Assembly: GCF_022760175.1 (NCBI RefSeq)
Contig: NZ_CP094326.1
Span: 682,001 to 746,000 of the forward strand
Length of the DNA: 64,000 nt
Reading direction: 5' to 3'
Source of the DNA: Zhouia spongiae
GTDB lineage: Bacteria; Bacteroidota; Bacteroidia; Flavobacteriales; Flavobacteriaceae
Shown: piece by piece, positions 1 to 8,578 of the stretch
Layout of the letters: every line of letters begins with the position of its first letter
How positions within the stretch are numbered: the stretch's first letter is position 1
Translations under genes and position numbers: made by a program
The notes under the pieces: model-generated
What the model was told of the DNA's origin: nothing
Databases searched by the model: none
Seen by the model: the letters and a program-made list of their open reading frames with translations, nothing else

Positions 1-2542
1 ATGGAAATAATTGTTCCAACCTGACCAAGGCTACATCATTTCTCCCTTTAGTTTCACGAGCATCCAGAAGGTCATAATAAAACTTACCAGTACACAACAC
101 CACCGATCTAACATCTGCCGGATTTACCTCAGCATCATCTATCACTGTCTGGAAGCTTCCGCCCGACAATTCCTCTACAGTAGATACTGCTTTAGGATGC
201 CTCAGCAAACTCTTGGGCGTAAAAACAATTAACGGTTTTCGGTAAACCGACTTCATCTGTCTTCTCAACAAATGGAAGAAATTGGCCGGCGTTGTACAAT
301 CAGCTACAAACATATTGTCTTTTGCACATAGTTGCAGATAACGTTCCATACGTGCCGAAGAGTGTTCAGCCCCTTGTCCTTCATAACCGTGAGGCAGTAA
401 CATTACAAAACCATTTTGCGTTTTCCATTTGTCTTCAGCTGCAGAGATATACTGGTCGATCATAATCTGGGCTCCGTTACTGAAATCACCAAACTGTGCT
501 TCCCAGATGGTAAGCGTATCAGGACTGGCCATTGCATAGCCATAATCAAAACCAACTACGCCATACTCAGAAAGCAATGAATTGTATATATAAAAACCTC
601 CATGCTGATTTTCGCCAAGCTGGTTAAGCAACACCACTTCTTCTTCCGACTCCTCTACCTTAACAACTGCATGACGGTGTGAGAACGTACCTCGCTCCAC
701 ATCCTGTCCGCTAATCCGAACATCAAAACCTTCCTGAATCAAACTTCCGTAGGCAAGGAGTTCTCCCATTGCCCAATCAAGCTTATCGTTCTCGAAGAAC
801 ATTTTATTTCGTTCCCCGATAAGCCTTACAATCTTTTTCAGAAACTTTTTATCTTGTGGAAGATTGGTTATAACCTCCGCTATTTCGGCAAGTTTCTCTT
901 TCGGATATGTAGTATCTACATCTTTTATCATCACATCTTCCCTCACTAAAGAAAAGCCTTCCCATTCGTCTTGCATGAATGGTTTTATAATGGTCTTTTC
1001 TTCTTTACGGGAATCTTCAAACTGCTGCTCTAATGAAGCCTTATATTCAGCTTCTAATTTCTTAACATAATCAGTTCCTATGATACCCTCGGCCATTAAT
1101 TTATCGGCATAAATATCACGGGCGTTCTTATGCTTTGCAATTGCTTTGTATAAGTTTGGTTGCGTAAATCGAGGCTCATCACCTTCATTATGCCCATATT
1201 TTCTATAACCCAACAGATCGATAAACACATCCCTGCCAAACTGCATTCTAAAGTCTAGTGCAAACGTTACAGCATGTACTACTGCTTCAGCATCATCGGC
1301 ATTCACATGCAACACCGGCGACAAGGTTACTTTAGCAACATCTGTACAATATGTAGAAGAGCGCCCATCTATATAGTTGGTGGTAAAACCAATCTGGTTA
1401 TTTACAACAATATGAATTGTACCTCCTGTCTTATATCCATCAAGGAGTGCCATCTGAACGATCTCATAGGCAAGCCCCTGTCCCGCAATGGCAGCATCCC
1501 CGTGAATTACGATCGGTAAAACCTTAGACGCATCATTTTGGTAGTACTTGTCCTGCTTGGCTCTTGTTATACCTTGAACCAATGCGCCGACGGTTTCCAG
1601 GTGAGACGGGTTAGGCACAATATTCATCTTAATTTTCTTACCGTTCTTGGTATACCTGTCGCTGGTCCACCCCAAATGATATTTTACATCCCCGTCAAAA
1701 ATATCCAATTCGTAGTCTTTACCGTCAAATTCACTGAATATATCGTTGGCAGGTTTATCAAATATATTTGCCAAAACATTCAAGCGGCCCCTGTGAGCCA
1801 TCCCAAGAACAAACTGTTCAACACCGGCATCGGCTGCTCTTTCAACAATATTATCAAGTGCAGGTATCAAAGATTCGTTCCCTTCTACAGAGAATCTTTT
1901 TTGACCGACATATTTTGTATTCAGGAAACCTTCAAAAGACAGTGCTTCATTGAGTTTTCTCAATATATGTTTTTTAGTATCCGGCTCAAGAGAAGCATGG
2001 TTGTCATTCTTGTTCAGCCAACTCTGTATCCATTGATTTCTTTCAGGGTTCCGGATATACATATACTCTACCCCAATAGCATCACAATATATAGATTCTA
2101 AATGCCTGACGATCTCTCTCAGAGATGCCGGACCAATACCGATGATTTCACCGGCATTAAAAACGGTTTCAAAATCCGTTTCCTGTAAGCCAAAATTTTC
2201 TATGGCCAGTGACGGATAATACTTTCTTCTTTCCCTTACCGGGTTTGTTTTCGTAAACAGATGTCCTCTGCTCCTGTACGCATCAATTAAACGTACTACC
2301 TGAAATTCTTTATGAAGTTGCTGCGGCACCTCCATTTTTTCTCCTGTTGCAGGCACTTCAACCACCACTGTTTTTCCATTAGCAGCATAGGTGTCGGCTT
2401 CAGCATTTTCAACCCCAAAATCAAACCCCTGAAAAAATGCACGCCAACTTGGCTCAACACTATCCGGGTTCAACAAATATTGGTCATATAAATCCGCAAA
2501 AAAAGCGGTGTGCGCCGCATTTAAAAAGGAATACTTATCCAT
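1..2542 (-). CDS. sucA: 2-oxoglutarate dehydrogenase E1 component, 5' part
   Basis: Thiamine-diphosphate-dependent E1 subunit of the 2-oxoglutarate dehydrogenase complex of the TCA cycle, which decarboxylates 2-oxoglutarate and passes the succinyl group to the E2 lipoyl domain. Translating the minus strand from the ATG at 2542 gives one unbroken frame of about 847 codons to the window edge. It starts MDKYSFLNAAHTAFFADLYD, the usual E1 N-terminal region, and includes the motif GMAHRGRLNVL and the ThDP/Mg segment IHGDAAIAGQG. The C-terminal end lies outside the window, where the E2 gene would be expected. Identification is from family motifs and is secure; the gene is cut only by the window. 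Confidence 0.95.
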   Translation of the reverse strand, partial: MDKYSFLNAAHTAFFADLYDQYLLNPDSVEPSWRAFFQGFDFGVENAEADTYAANGKTVVVEVPATGEKMEVPQQLHKEFQVVRLIDAYRSRGHLFTKTNPVRERRKYYPSLAIENFGLQETDFETVFNAGEIIGIGPASLREIVRHLESIYCDAIGVEYMYIRNPERNQWIQSWLNKNDNHASLEPDTKKHILRKLNEALSFEGFLNTKYVGQKRFSVEGNESLIPALDNIVERAADAGVEQFVLGMAHRGRLNVLANIFDKPANDIFSEFDGKDYELDIFDGDVKYHLGWTSDRYTKNGKKIKMNIVPNPSHLETVGALVQGITRAKQDKYYQNDASKVLPIVIHGDAAIAGQGLAYEIVQMALLDGYKTGGTIHIVVNNQIGFTTNYIDGRSSTYCTDVAKVTLSPVLHVNADDAEAVVHAVTFALDFRMQFGRDVFIDLLGYRKYGHNEGDEPRFTQPNLYKAIAKHKNARDIYADKLMAEGIIGTDYVKKLEAEYKASLEQQFEDSRKEEKTIIKPFMQDEWEGFSLVREDVMIKDVDTTYPKEKLAEIAEVITNLPQDKKFLKKIVRLIGERNKMFFENDKLDWAMGELLAYGSLIQEGFDVRISGQDVERGTFSHRHAVVKVEESEEEVVLLNQLGENQHGGFYIYNSLLSEYGVVGFDYGYAMASPDTLTIWEAQFGDFSNGAQIMIDQYISAAEDKWKTQNGFVMLLPHGYEGQGAEHSSARMERYLQLCAKDNMFVADCTTPANFFHLLRRQMKSVYRKPLIVFTPKSLLRHPKAVSTVEELSGGSFQTVIDDAEVNPADVRSVVLCTGKFYYDLLDARETKGRNDVALVRLEQLFP

Positions 2543-2575
2543 GTTATAATCTAACTGTCTCTTTTTGACAAAAAT

Positions 2576-2591
2576 TTGTACAAAAGTACAA
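2576..2591 (-). promoter_or_regulatory. Putative sucA promoter with inverted repeat
   Basis: The minus strand reads TACTTTTG at 2588-2581, an exact TAnnTTTG Bacteroidota -7 box, about 39 nt before the sucA ATG. It is embedded in the perfect inverted repeat TTGTAC-AAAA-GTACAA (2576-2591). No convincing -33 TTG is seen at the right distance. The palindrome could be an operator or coincidence. Confidence 0.4.
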
Positions 2592-2723
2592 TATTCTCAA
2601 TTAACGCATATATGTTTTATGATTAATTAAGATAAATTTATTTGATTGTTGTATAGATAAAAATTCTTTTCTGAAATTATTGAAATACCCCTCCGCAAAA
2701 GGAGGCTAAACAACTGTTCTTTT

Positions 2724-2903
2724 TACCCGATCATCGAGATTTAAATACTCCGATGCTTGTCCTTATGAAATATTCGTGACGGAATTTCACAGGGCTTGCG
2801 TCGAAATGTTTTGCCATGCGCCAGCTGCTCCATCGCTAAAAAAGTCTACCAGTCCTTTTCTTTACGCTTGGCCCTCTCGTGGGCTTGCCCCAAGCTAGTT
2901 TAC
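2724..2903 (+). repeat. Dispersed intergenic repeat, copy A
   Basis: About 180 bp, strongly similar to 29940-30121 and to the reverse complement of 38609-38754. The most conserved half runs from TGTTTTGCCATGCGCC to TAGTTTAC. Copy A is the most divergent: it lacks one G in the GCTGGCTCC block and its internal hairpin (AAAAGGTCT-ACC-AGACCTTTT in the other copies) carries mismatches. It sits between the divergent sucA and nos promoters. Confidence 0.85.
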
Positions 2904-2944
2904 TAATTAACACTTATGATGAAAAAGCGTAAAATCACAAAAAA

Positions 2945-3007
2945 GGATAATATTATCCGAAATATGACATTTATCATTTATTTCCCGAACAGCTGCCACT
3001 ACATTTG
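2945..3007 (+). promoter_or_regulatory. nos operon promoter with FNR-like box and palindrome
   Basis: A consensus -7 box TACATTTG lies at 3000-3007, 27 nt before the cytochrome c ATG. Upstream is ATGAC-ATTT-ATCAT (2964-2977), matching the Crp/Fnr pattern TGAy-N4-rTCA and centred near 2970.5. That is about 41-44 bp before the expected transcription start, the class II activator position. A perfect 14-bp palindrome GGATAATATTATCC occupies 2945-2958. Control by a Crp/Fnr regulator under low oxygen is inference. Confidence 0.5.
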
Positions 3008-3034
3008 ACCTTAATTTACTTAACTAATTCAGCA

Positions 3035-3547
3035 ATGAAACAACTATTTAAAATCTCATTACTAATGCTTGCCACCATAATGATCAGTTGTGGAGGAGAA
3101 AGCAAAAAAAAGAAAGAAGGCTTTTCGTATGAACAAAAATCTGAAAAGAAAGAAACCCCTAAGGAAACCGTAAAAACCGAAACAAAGACTCCGGCATCTA
3201 AAAGAGTGGAGCTGGACAATAAAGGTATCGGCCCTGTAAAGACTTTGGCATTTAATGACAAGATCGATGCAGGTTTGGCTGCCAAAGGAGAAGAACTCTA
3301 CAAACAATACTGCATGGCTTGCCACAAACCTGATAAAAAATTCATCGGACCGGCACCAAAAGGGATCTTTGAAAGAAGGAGCCCTGAGTGGGTAATGAAC
3401 ATGATACTCAACCCCGAAGGGATGGTTAAAGAAGACCAGCTTGCCAAAGACCTGCTCGTAGAGTTCAACGGTTCTCCCATGGCTAATCAAAACTTAACAG
3501 AAGAACAAGCCAGAGCCGTACTAGAATATTTCAGAACCATAAAATAA
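3035..3547 (+). CDS. Monohaem c-type cytochrome lipoprotein of the nos operon
   Basis: Small cytochrome c, probably the electron donor to nitrous oxide reductase in the periplasm. The ATG at 3035 is preferred to an upstream TTG (3005) because it begins the lipoprotein signal MKQLFKISLLMLATIMISC, with lipobox IMISC. A Lys/Glu/Thr-rich linker follows to about residue 75. The single haem motif CMACH is at about residues 93-97, and the distal Met is probably in the SPMANQNLT segment near the C-terminus. The gene ends 7 bp before nosZ. A cytochrome c next to nosZ is common in clade II clusters; the donor role is inferred. Confidence 0.9.
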   Translation: MKQLFKISLLMLATIMISCGGESKKKKEGFSYEQKSEKKETPKETVKTETKTPASKRVELDNKGIGPVKTLAFNDKIDAGLAAKGEELYKQYCMACHKPDKKFIGPAPKGIFERRSPEWVMNMILNPEGMVKEDQLAKDLLVEFNGSPMANQNLTEEQARAVLEYFRTIK

Positions 3548-3554
3548 CCGACTC

Positions 3555-5516
3555 ATGAAAAAATCAATAAATACATTTCTCTGTCTTGGCATTGCCGTCT
3601 CCATGTTTACGGGATGTAAGCAAAGTTCGCAGACCTCTAACAACAGCGCCCTTTCATCTGACGTTGCTTCAAAGGTATATGTTGCCCCGGGTGAATACGA
3701 CGAGTTTTACGCATTTGTATCAGGCGGGTTCAGCGGACAATTATCGGTTTACGGATTGCCTTCGGGCAGGCTCCTTAAAGTAATCCCCGTATTTTCTCAG
3801 GATGCGGAAAAGGGTTATGGTTACAACGAGGAAACCATACCTATGCTAAACACATCCTTTGGTTTTATTCCCTGGGATGATGCTCACCACCCGGAACTAT
3901 CTCAAACCGATGGAGAAACAGACGGAAGATGGGTGTTCATCAACGGAAACAACACACCTCGTATTGCCCGTATCGACCTGTCTACTTTTGAAACTGCTGA
4001 AATTATAGAAATTCCCAACAGCGGAGGGAACCACAGTTCTCCTTTTACTACTGAAAACACAGAGTACGTAGTAGCCGGAACCCGCTTTGCGGTACCATAT
4101 CCGCAAAAGGATATGTCGATAAAAGAATACAAAGGGAATTTTAAAGGGGCTCTTACTTTCATTGATGTAGAAAAAGAAAGCGGACATATGGAAGTTGCCT
4201 TTCAGGTACTGATGCCTGGCTTTAACTACGATCTGGCACACTCAGGAAAGGGAAAATCTCACGGATGGACATTCTTCACTACATACAACACGGAAGAAAG
4301 CAATACGCTTTTAGAGGTCGGTGCCTCACAGAATGACAAAGATTACATAGCTGCCATTAACTGGAAAAAAGCTGAAGAATATATAGCAGAAGGCAAATTT
4401 AAAACTATTCCTGCCAATTACGCACATAATATATATGACGAAAAAACCCATGTAGCAACTTCTGAGATGAAGAAAGAAGTACGTGTATTGGACCCGGCTG
4501 AATGCCCCGGGCTGGTGTACTTCTTACCAACCCCCAAATCACCCCACGGCGTAGATGTAGATCCTACCGGGGAATATATCGTCGGTAACGGGAAATTGTC
4601 TGCTGATTTAACTGTACATTCATTTACCAAAGTCTTACAGGCTATTGAAAATAAAAGTTTTGACGGAGAGGCTTATGGTATCCCGATTTTAAAAATGGAC
4701 GAAATCGTTGCAGGCATTGTAGAACAGCCAGGTCTTGGACCTCTACATACCGAATTTGATGGAAAAGGGAATGCATACACTACCTTCTTCATCTCTTCAG
4801 AAGTTGTAAAATGGAAAGTAGGCACCTGGGAAGTTATAGACAGAATTCCTTCTTATTATTCTGTAGGACACCTGATGATCCCCGGTGGGGATTCTAAAAA
4901 GCCTGAAGGCAAATACCTGGTAGCTCTTAACAAGATCACTAAAGACAGGTACCTTCCGACCGGGCCCGAATTAAATCATTCGGCTCAACTGTATGATATC
5001 TCAGGAGACAAAATGGAACTTCTCCTAGACTTCCCTACGATTGGAGAACCACATTATGCGCAGGGAATCTCTGCCGGCAAAGTAATGAGTAAATCCAAGA
5101 AGTTCTATCCGATCGATGAAAACGAGCATCCTCATGCAACCAAAAGTGAAAGTGACGTAAAAGTAGTCAGAGAAGGAAATATTGTGAGAATATACATGAC
5201 CGCCATCAGAAGCCACCTTAACCCGGATAACATTGAAGGCGTTAAGGTTGGAGACAAAGTATACTTTCATTTAACAAACCTGGAACAAGATTGGGATGTT
5301 CCGCACGGGTTCTCGGTTATGGGAGCGCAAAATGCAGAACTCCTCGTAATGCCCGGTCAGACAGAGACCTTGTATTGGGAACCTAAACAAGAAGGGGTAT
5401 ACCCGTTCTACTGTACAGATTTCTGCTCTGCATTGCACCAGGAGATGCAAGGGTATGTAAGGGTTTCACCCGCTAATTCAGATGTACCGGTAAAATGGGC
5501 TATGGGTGATGATTAG
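3555..5516 (+). CDS. nosZ: Nitrous oxide reductase, clade II
   Basis: Reduces N2O to N2 with the multicopper CuZ and CuA centres. The 653-residue protein has a lipoprotein-type Sec signal ending FTGC (Cys21) and no twin-arginine motif, which marks clade II (atypical) NosZ. CuZ histidines occur in DDAHHPELS (about 108-116), PKSPHGVDV, GPLHTEFDG, YSVGHLM and GEPHYAQ. The C-terminal cupredoxin domain carries CuA ligands VPHGF and YCTDFCSALHQEM (about 618-630). Length and all visible copper-site motifs look intact. It follows the cytochrome c gene by 7 bp and leads the maturation genes. Confidence 0.97.
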   Translation: MKKSINTFLCLGIAVSMFTGCKQSSQTSNNSALSSDVASKVYVAPGEYDEFYAFVSGGFSGQLSVYGLPSGRLLKVIPVFSQDAEKGYGYNEETIPMLNTSFGFIPWDDAHHPELSQTDGETDGRWVFINGNNTPRIARIDLSTFETAEIIEIPNSGGNHSSPFTTENTEYVVAGTRFAVPYPQKDMSIKEYKGNFKGALTFIDVEKESGHMEVAFQVLMPGFNYDLAHSGKGKSHGWTFFTTYNTEESNTLLEVGASQNDKDYIAAINWKKAEEYIAEGKFKTIPANYAHNIYDEKTHVATSEMKKEVRVLDPAECPGLVYFLPTPKSPHGVDVDPTGEYIVGNGKLSADLTVHSFTKVLQAIENKSFDGEAYGIPILKMDEIVAGIVEQPGLGPLHTEFDGKGNAYTTFFISSEVVKWKVGTWEVIDRIPSYYSVGHLMIPGGDSKKPEGKYLVALNKITKDRYLPTGPELNHSAQLYDISGDKMELLLDFPTIGEPHYAQGISAGKVMSKSKKFYPIDENEHPHATKSESDVKVVREGNIVRIYMTAIRSHLNPDNIEGVKVGDKVYFHLTNLEQDWDVPHGFSVMGAQNAELLVMPGQTETLYWEPKQEGVYPFYCTDFCSALHQEMQGYVRVSPANSDVPVKWAMGDD

Positions 5517-5540
5517 TAATTAGTGGTTTCCTGTTGTTGT

Positions 5541-5570
5541 GAGGCAGGCGCTCTGCCTGCCTCATTTTTC
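5541..5570 (+). terminator. Hairpin with T-rich tail between nosZ and nosL
   Basis: GAGGCAGGC-GCTCT-GCCTGCCTC (5541-5563) is a perfect 9-bp GC-rich stem with a 5-nt loop, followed by ATTTTTCTC. It has the form of an intrinsic terminator but lies inside the nos operon. It may be an attenuator that gives more nosZ than maturation-gene transcript, or a 3' stabilising stem. Confidence 0.7.
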
Positions 5571-5590
5571 TCAAGCAAAAAACAAAACAA

Positions 5591-6619
5591 ATGAAAAAGC
5601 TCGGCAATATATTGATGCTTACAGCAGCATTACTCTTACTCCTATTATTTGTTTTTCCTATTTGGCAAATAACACTTATCGCTCCTCAATATCCAGACGG
5701 CATATCTCTATACATCTGGATAAACCAGATTACCGGGGACACCCCGTCTACAATACAGAATATAAACATTTTAAATCATTATGTCGGTATGAAGTATATC
5801 GAGCCGGATGCTATTCCTGAGCTCACTTACTTTCCATACATCATCGGAGGAATGAGCGCCCTGGGAGTTATCATTGCTTTATGGGGCAAAAGATTACTAT
5901 ACCTGGTTTGGTCAGCGATCCTCGGTATACTAGGACTATTGGGCGTATACGACTTTTACTTATGGGAATACGACTACGGGCACAACCTTAGTCCCAGCGC
6001 TCCCATTAAAGTACCCGGCATGGCATACCAACCACCCTTATTCGGAGAAAAGTATTTACTTAACTTTTTAGCCAAGTCGTACCCGGAATCAGGCACTTAT
6101 TTTATGTTTTTTGCCATTGTGCTGGCATTGGTGGCGTTTTACATTACCCGGCGTAAGCACAAATCTCTTAAAGCAAAGCCGACAGCAGCCAAATTAGCTG
6201 CCTCCTTACTGATATTATTCACCTTTGTGTCGTGTGAAATCAAGAAAGAGCCTATCAATTACGGGTCTGACGCCTGTTCCTATTGCAAGATGACCATAGT
6301 TGATACGCAACATGCCGCCGAACTGGTAAACAACAAAGGGAAGGCTTTTAAGTTTGACGCTATAGAATGCATGGTAAACCACTTACATTCTGATACGCAA
6401 AACAACTATTCCCTGTTTCTGGTGAACGACTACCTGAGCCCCAAAACCCTAATTGATGCCACTACCGCGTCTTACATTATAAGTCCGGCAATCACAAGTC
6501 CGATGGGCGCTAACCTTACTGCTTTCAGTAAAACTTCTGAAGCTGAGAAGACTGTCGATAAAGGGGGAGGTTCCGTATACAACTGGGAAGATCTAAAGAG
6601 GTACCTAAAACAGCAATAG
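5591..6619 (+). CDS. nosL: Four-TM membrane protein fused to NosL copper chaperone domain
   Basis: NosL delivers Cu(I) for assembly of the NosZ copper sites. Residues 1-190 form a membrane region with hydrophobic segments at about 7-30, 82-98, 102-122 and 169-185. Then comes a second signal-like stretch ending FTFVSC (Cys215), identical in form to a lipobox, and a NosL domain with the copper motif CSYCKM (229-234). Free-standing NosL is a lipoprotein, so this looks like a fusion of a membrane protein gene with a nosL gene that kept its signal. It lies between nosZ and nosD. The function of the membrane part is not known. Confidence 0.85.
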   Translation: MKKLGNILMLTAALLLLLLFVFPIWQITLIAPQYPDGISLYIWINQITGDTPSTIQNINILNHYVGMKYIEPDAIPELTYFPYIIGGMSALGVIIALWGKRLLYLVWSAILGILGLLGVYDFYLWEYDYGHNLSPSAPIKVPGMAYQPPLFGEKYLLNFLAKSYPESGTYFMFFAIVLALVAFYITRRKHKSLKAKPTAAKLAASLLILFTFVSCEIKKEPINYGSDACSYCKMTIVDTQHAAELVNNKGKAFKFDAIECMVNHLHSDTQNNYSLFLVNDYLSPKTLIDATTASYIISPAITSPMGANLTAFSKTSEAEKTVDKGGGSVYNWEDLKRYLKQQ

Positions 6620-6635
6620 GTTTATTTAAACATTT

Positions 6636-7874
6636 ATGAAAAGTCTGACGCTCTACATATCAGTATTTTTTTTAGCATGGACGCTAGCTGGATTTGGTCA
6701 AATTATTCGCGTTTGCAGTGATTGCCCTGTAAATGATCTGGCAAAAGCTATAAATATGGCCAAAAGCAATGATACTATCATTGTTGCAAAAGACATTGCG
6801 ACCACTTTTCCATTCGTTATAAACAAAAATCTCACTCTCATAGGTGAAAATTATCCCGTTTTAGACGGCCTGAATAAAAATGAAATCCTGACGGTAAAGT
6901 CGGATACCTTCACCATAAAAGGATTTAAATTCCAAAATGTGGGGCAGAGCTTTACCAAAGATCATGCTGCCATCAGGCTTATACGGTCGAAATGTTTTAT
7001 CATAGAGGACAATCTGTTTGAAAATATATTCTATGGTATTTTTCTTGAAAAATCGGGTAACGGGATCATCAGGAAAAACACTATAAGGGGCAATGCTACT
7101 GTTGAATTTAAATCCGGAAACGGAATACACTTATGGCATTGCAAAAACATAGTCATAGACAACAACAGTATATCAAAAGTAAGAGACGGGATTTACTTTG
7201 AATTTGTTGATAACAGTACTGTAACAAACAATCACAGCTATAACAACCTGAGATACGGACTTCATTTTATGTTTTCCAACAGCGACGAGTACCGAAACAA
7301 TACTTTTGAGCGTAATGGCGCGGGTGTAGCAGTTATGTTTTCCAAAAAAATAGCGATGCATAAAAACATCTTTCTGAAAAATTGGGGCACTGCTTCATAC
7401 GGCCTTCTTTTAAAAGAAATATACGATGCCGAAATAACTGATAACACTTTTGAAAAAAACACCATAGGAATTAACGCTGAAGGATCGAACAGAATAAAAT
7501 ACCTCAACAACGATTTCAGGGAAAACGGATGGGCCGTTAAAATATTAGGTGCCTGTTTTGATAACGATTTTAAAAAGAATAACTTCTTAAACAATACTTT
7601 CGATGTAGCTTATAGCGGCAGACTGAACAACAACTCATTCGAAAACAACTACTGGAGCGAATATGCCGGGTACGACCTAAACAAGGATGGCATTGGCGAT
7701 GTTCCGCACAGACCCGTAAAGCTATTCTCATACATTGTCAACCAATCGCCGGAAAGCATCATCTTACTCCGGAGCTTAATGATTGATGTTCTTAATTTTT
7801 CAGAAAAAGTATCACCAATCTTTACTCCGACAGATTTATTTGACAACAAACCACTAATGAACAGCGTACAATGA
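6636..7874 (+). CDS. nosD: NosD periplasmic copper-site maturation protein
   Basis: Periplasmic right-handed beta-helix protein that works with the NosFY ABC transporter to build the CuZ site. The 412-residue protein begins with a Sec signal (MKSLTLYISVFFLAWTLAGFG). It continues with many short beta-helix repeats of the type NTF, NSI and GIxxE, and contains the NosD-like segment NYWSEYAGYDLNKDGIGD near residues 337-354. Its TGA overlaps the nosF ATG by 4 bp, implying translational coupling. Length fits the family. Confidence 0.93.
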   Translation: MKSLTLYISVFFLAWTLAGFGQIIRVCSDCPVNDLAKAINMAKSNDTIIVAKDIATTFPFVINKNLTLIGENYPVLDGLNKNEILTVKSDTFTIKGFKFQNVGQSFTKDHAAIRLIRSKCFIIEDNLFENIFYGIFLEKSGNGIIRKNTIRGNATVEFKSGNGIHLWHCKNIVIDNNSISKVRDGIYFEFVDNSTVTNNHSYNNLRYGLHFMFSNSDEYRNNTFERNGAGVAVMFSKKIAMHKNIFLKNWGTASYGLLLKEIYDAEITDNTFEKNTIGINAEGSNRIKYLNNDFRENGWAVKILGACFDNDFKKNNFLNNTFDVAYSGRLNNNSFENNYWSEYAGYDLNKDGIGDVPHRPVKLFSYIVNQSPESIILLRSLMIDVLNFSEKVSPIFTPTDLFDNKPLMNSVQ

Positions 7875-8578
7875 TCACGATTGAAAATTTACATAAAAAA
7901 TTTGGCAATCTGGAGGTACTGAAAGGCATTAACCTGCAAATTAAAGATGGAGGTATCTTTACTATTCTGGGCCCTAACGGCTCTGGCAAAACCACACTCA
8001 TTAAAACGATTCTCGGAATGGTAATTCCCAACAGCGGAAACATCGAAGTTCAGGGAGAGAATATTAAAAATTCGTGGGGTTACCGAAATCATGTCAGCTA
8101 CCTGCCCCAAATTGCCAATTTCCCGAAAAACATCAAGGTTTCGGAGCTTATTAAAATGATCAAGACCCTTAAAAACAAACCTTGTAAAGAAGAACATCTG
8201 ATAAAAACATTTAAACTGGAACCCTTCCTTCATAAAAACCTGGGAGATCTTTCCGGAGGGACAAAGCAAAAGGTCAATGCCGTATTGACCTTTATGGTAG
8301 ACAACCCTGTTATTGTTATGGACGAACCGACATCCGGATTAGACCCGGCTTCTGTTCTCGAACTAAAAAAAATAATTCTTAACGAGCGGGCCAAGGGAAA
8401 AACCATTATCATATCTTCTCATATTCTGAGTTTTGTAGAAGAAATAGCAGACGAAATCGTATTTCTTCTGGATGGAAACATATACTTTAAAGGATCGGTA
8501 AGCGAGCTTAAAACAGATGCCGGCAAGTCTAACTTTGAGGAAGCCATAGCCTCTATCTTAACCACTAGCAATGCTTAA
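7871..8578 (+). CDS. nosF: ABC transporter ATP-binding protein NosF
   Basis: Cytoplasmic ATPase of the NosDFY complex required for nitrous oxide reductase maturation. The 235 residues hold Walker A GPNGSGKTT (about 34-42), Q-loop YLPQ, signature LSGGTKQKV (about 126-134), Walker B VIVMDEPTSGLDP and the switch histidine in IISSHILSF. It overlaps nosD by 4 bp and nosY by 8 bp, so the three products are very likely made in fixed ratio. Confidence 0.95.
   Translation: MITIENLHKKFGNLEVLKGINLQIKDGGIFTILGPNGSGKTTLIKTILGMVIPNSGNIEVQGENIKNSWGYRNHVSYLPQIANFPKNIKVSELIKMIKTLKNKPCKEEHLIKTFKLEPFLHKNLGDLSGGTKQKVNAVLTFMVDNPVIVMDEPTSGLDPASVLELKKIILNERAKGKTIIISSHILSFVEEIADEIVFLLDGNIYFKGSVSELKTDAGKSNFEEAIASILTTSNA

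Noticed and set aside
1538-2101. Long plus-strand open frame opposite sucA
   Set aside because: It is antisense to a clearly conserved E1 gene, has no promoter, and its composition mirrors the sucA codons.
3005-3034. TTG start giving a longer cytochrome c
   Set aside because: It overlaps the -7 box (3000-3007) and would place ten residues in front of a perfect lipoprotein signal that begins at the ATG at 3035.
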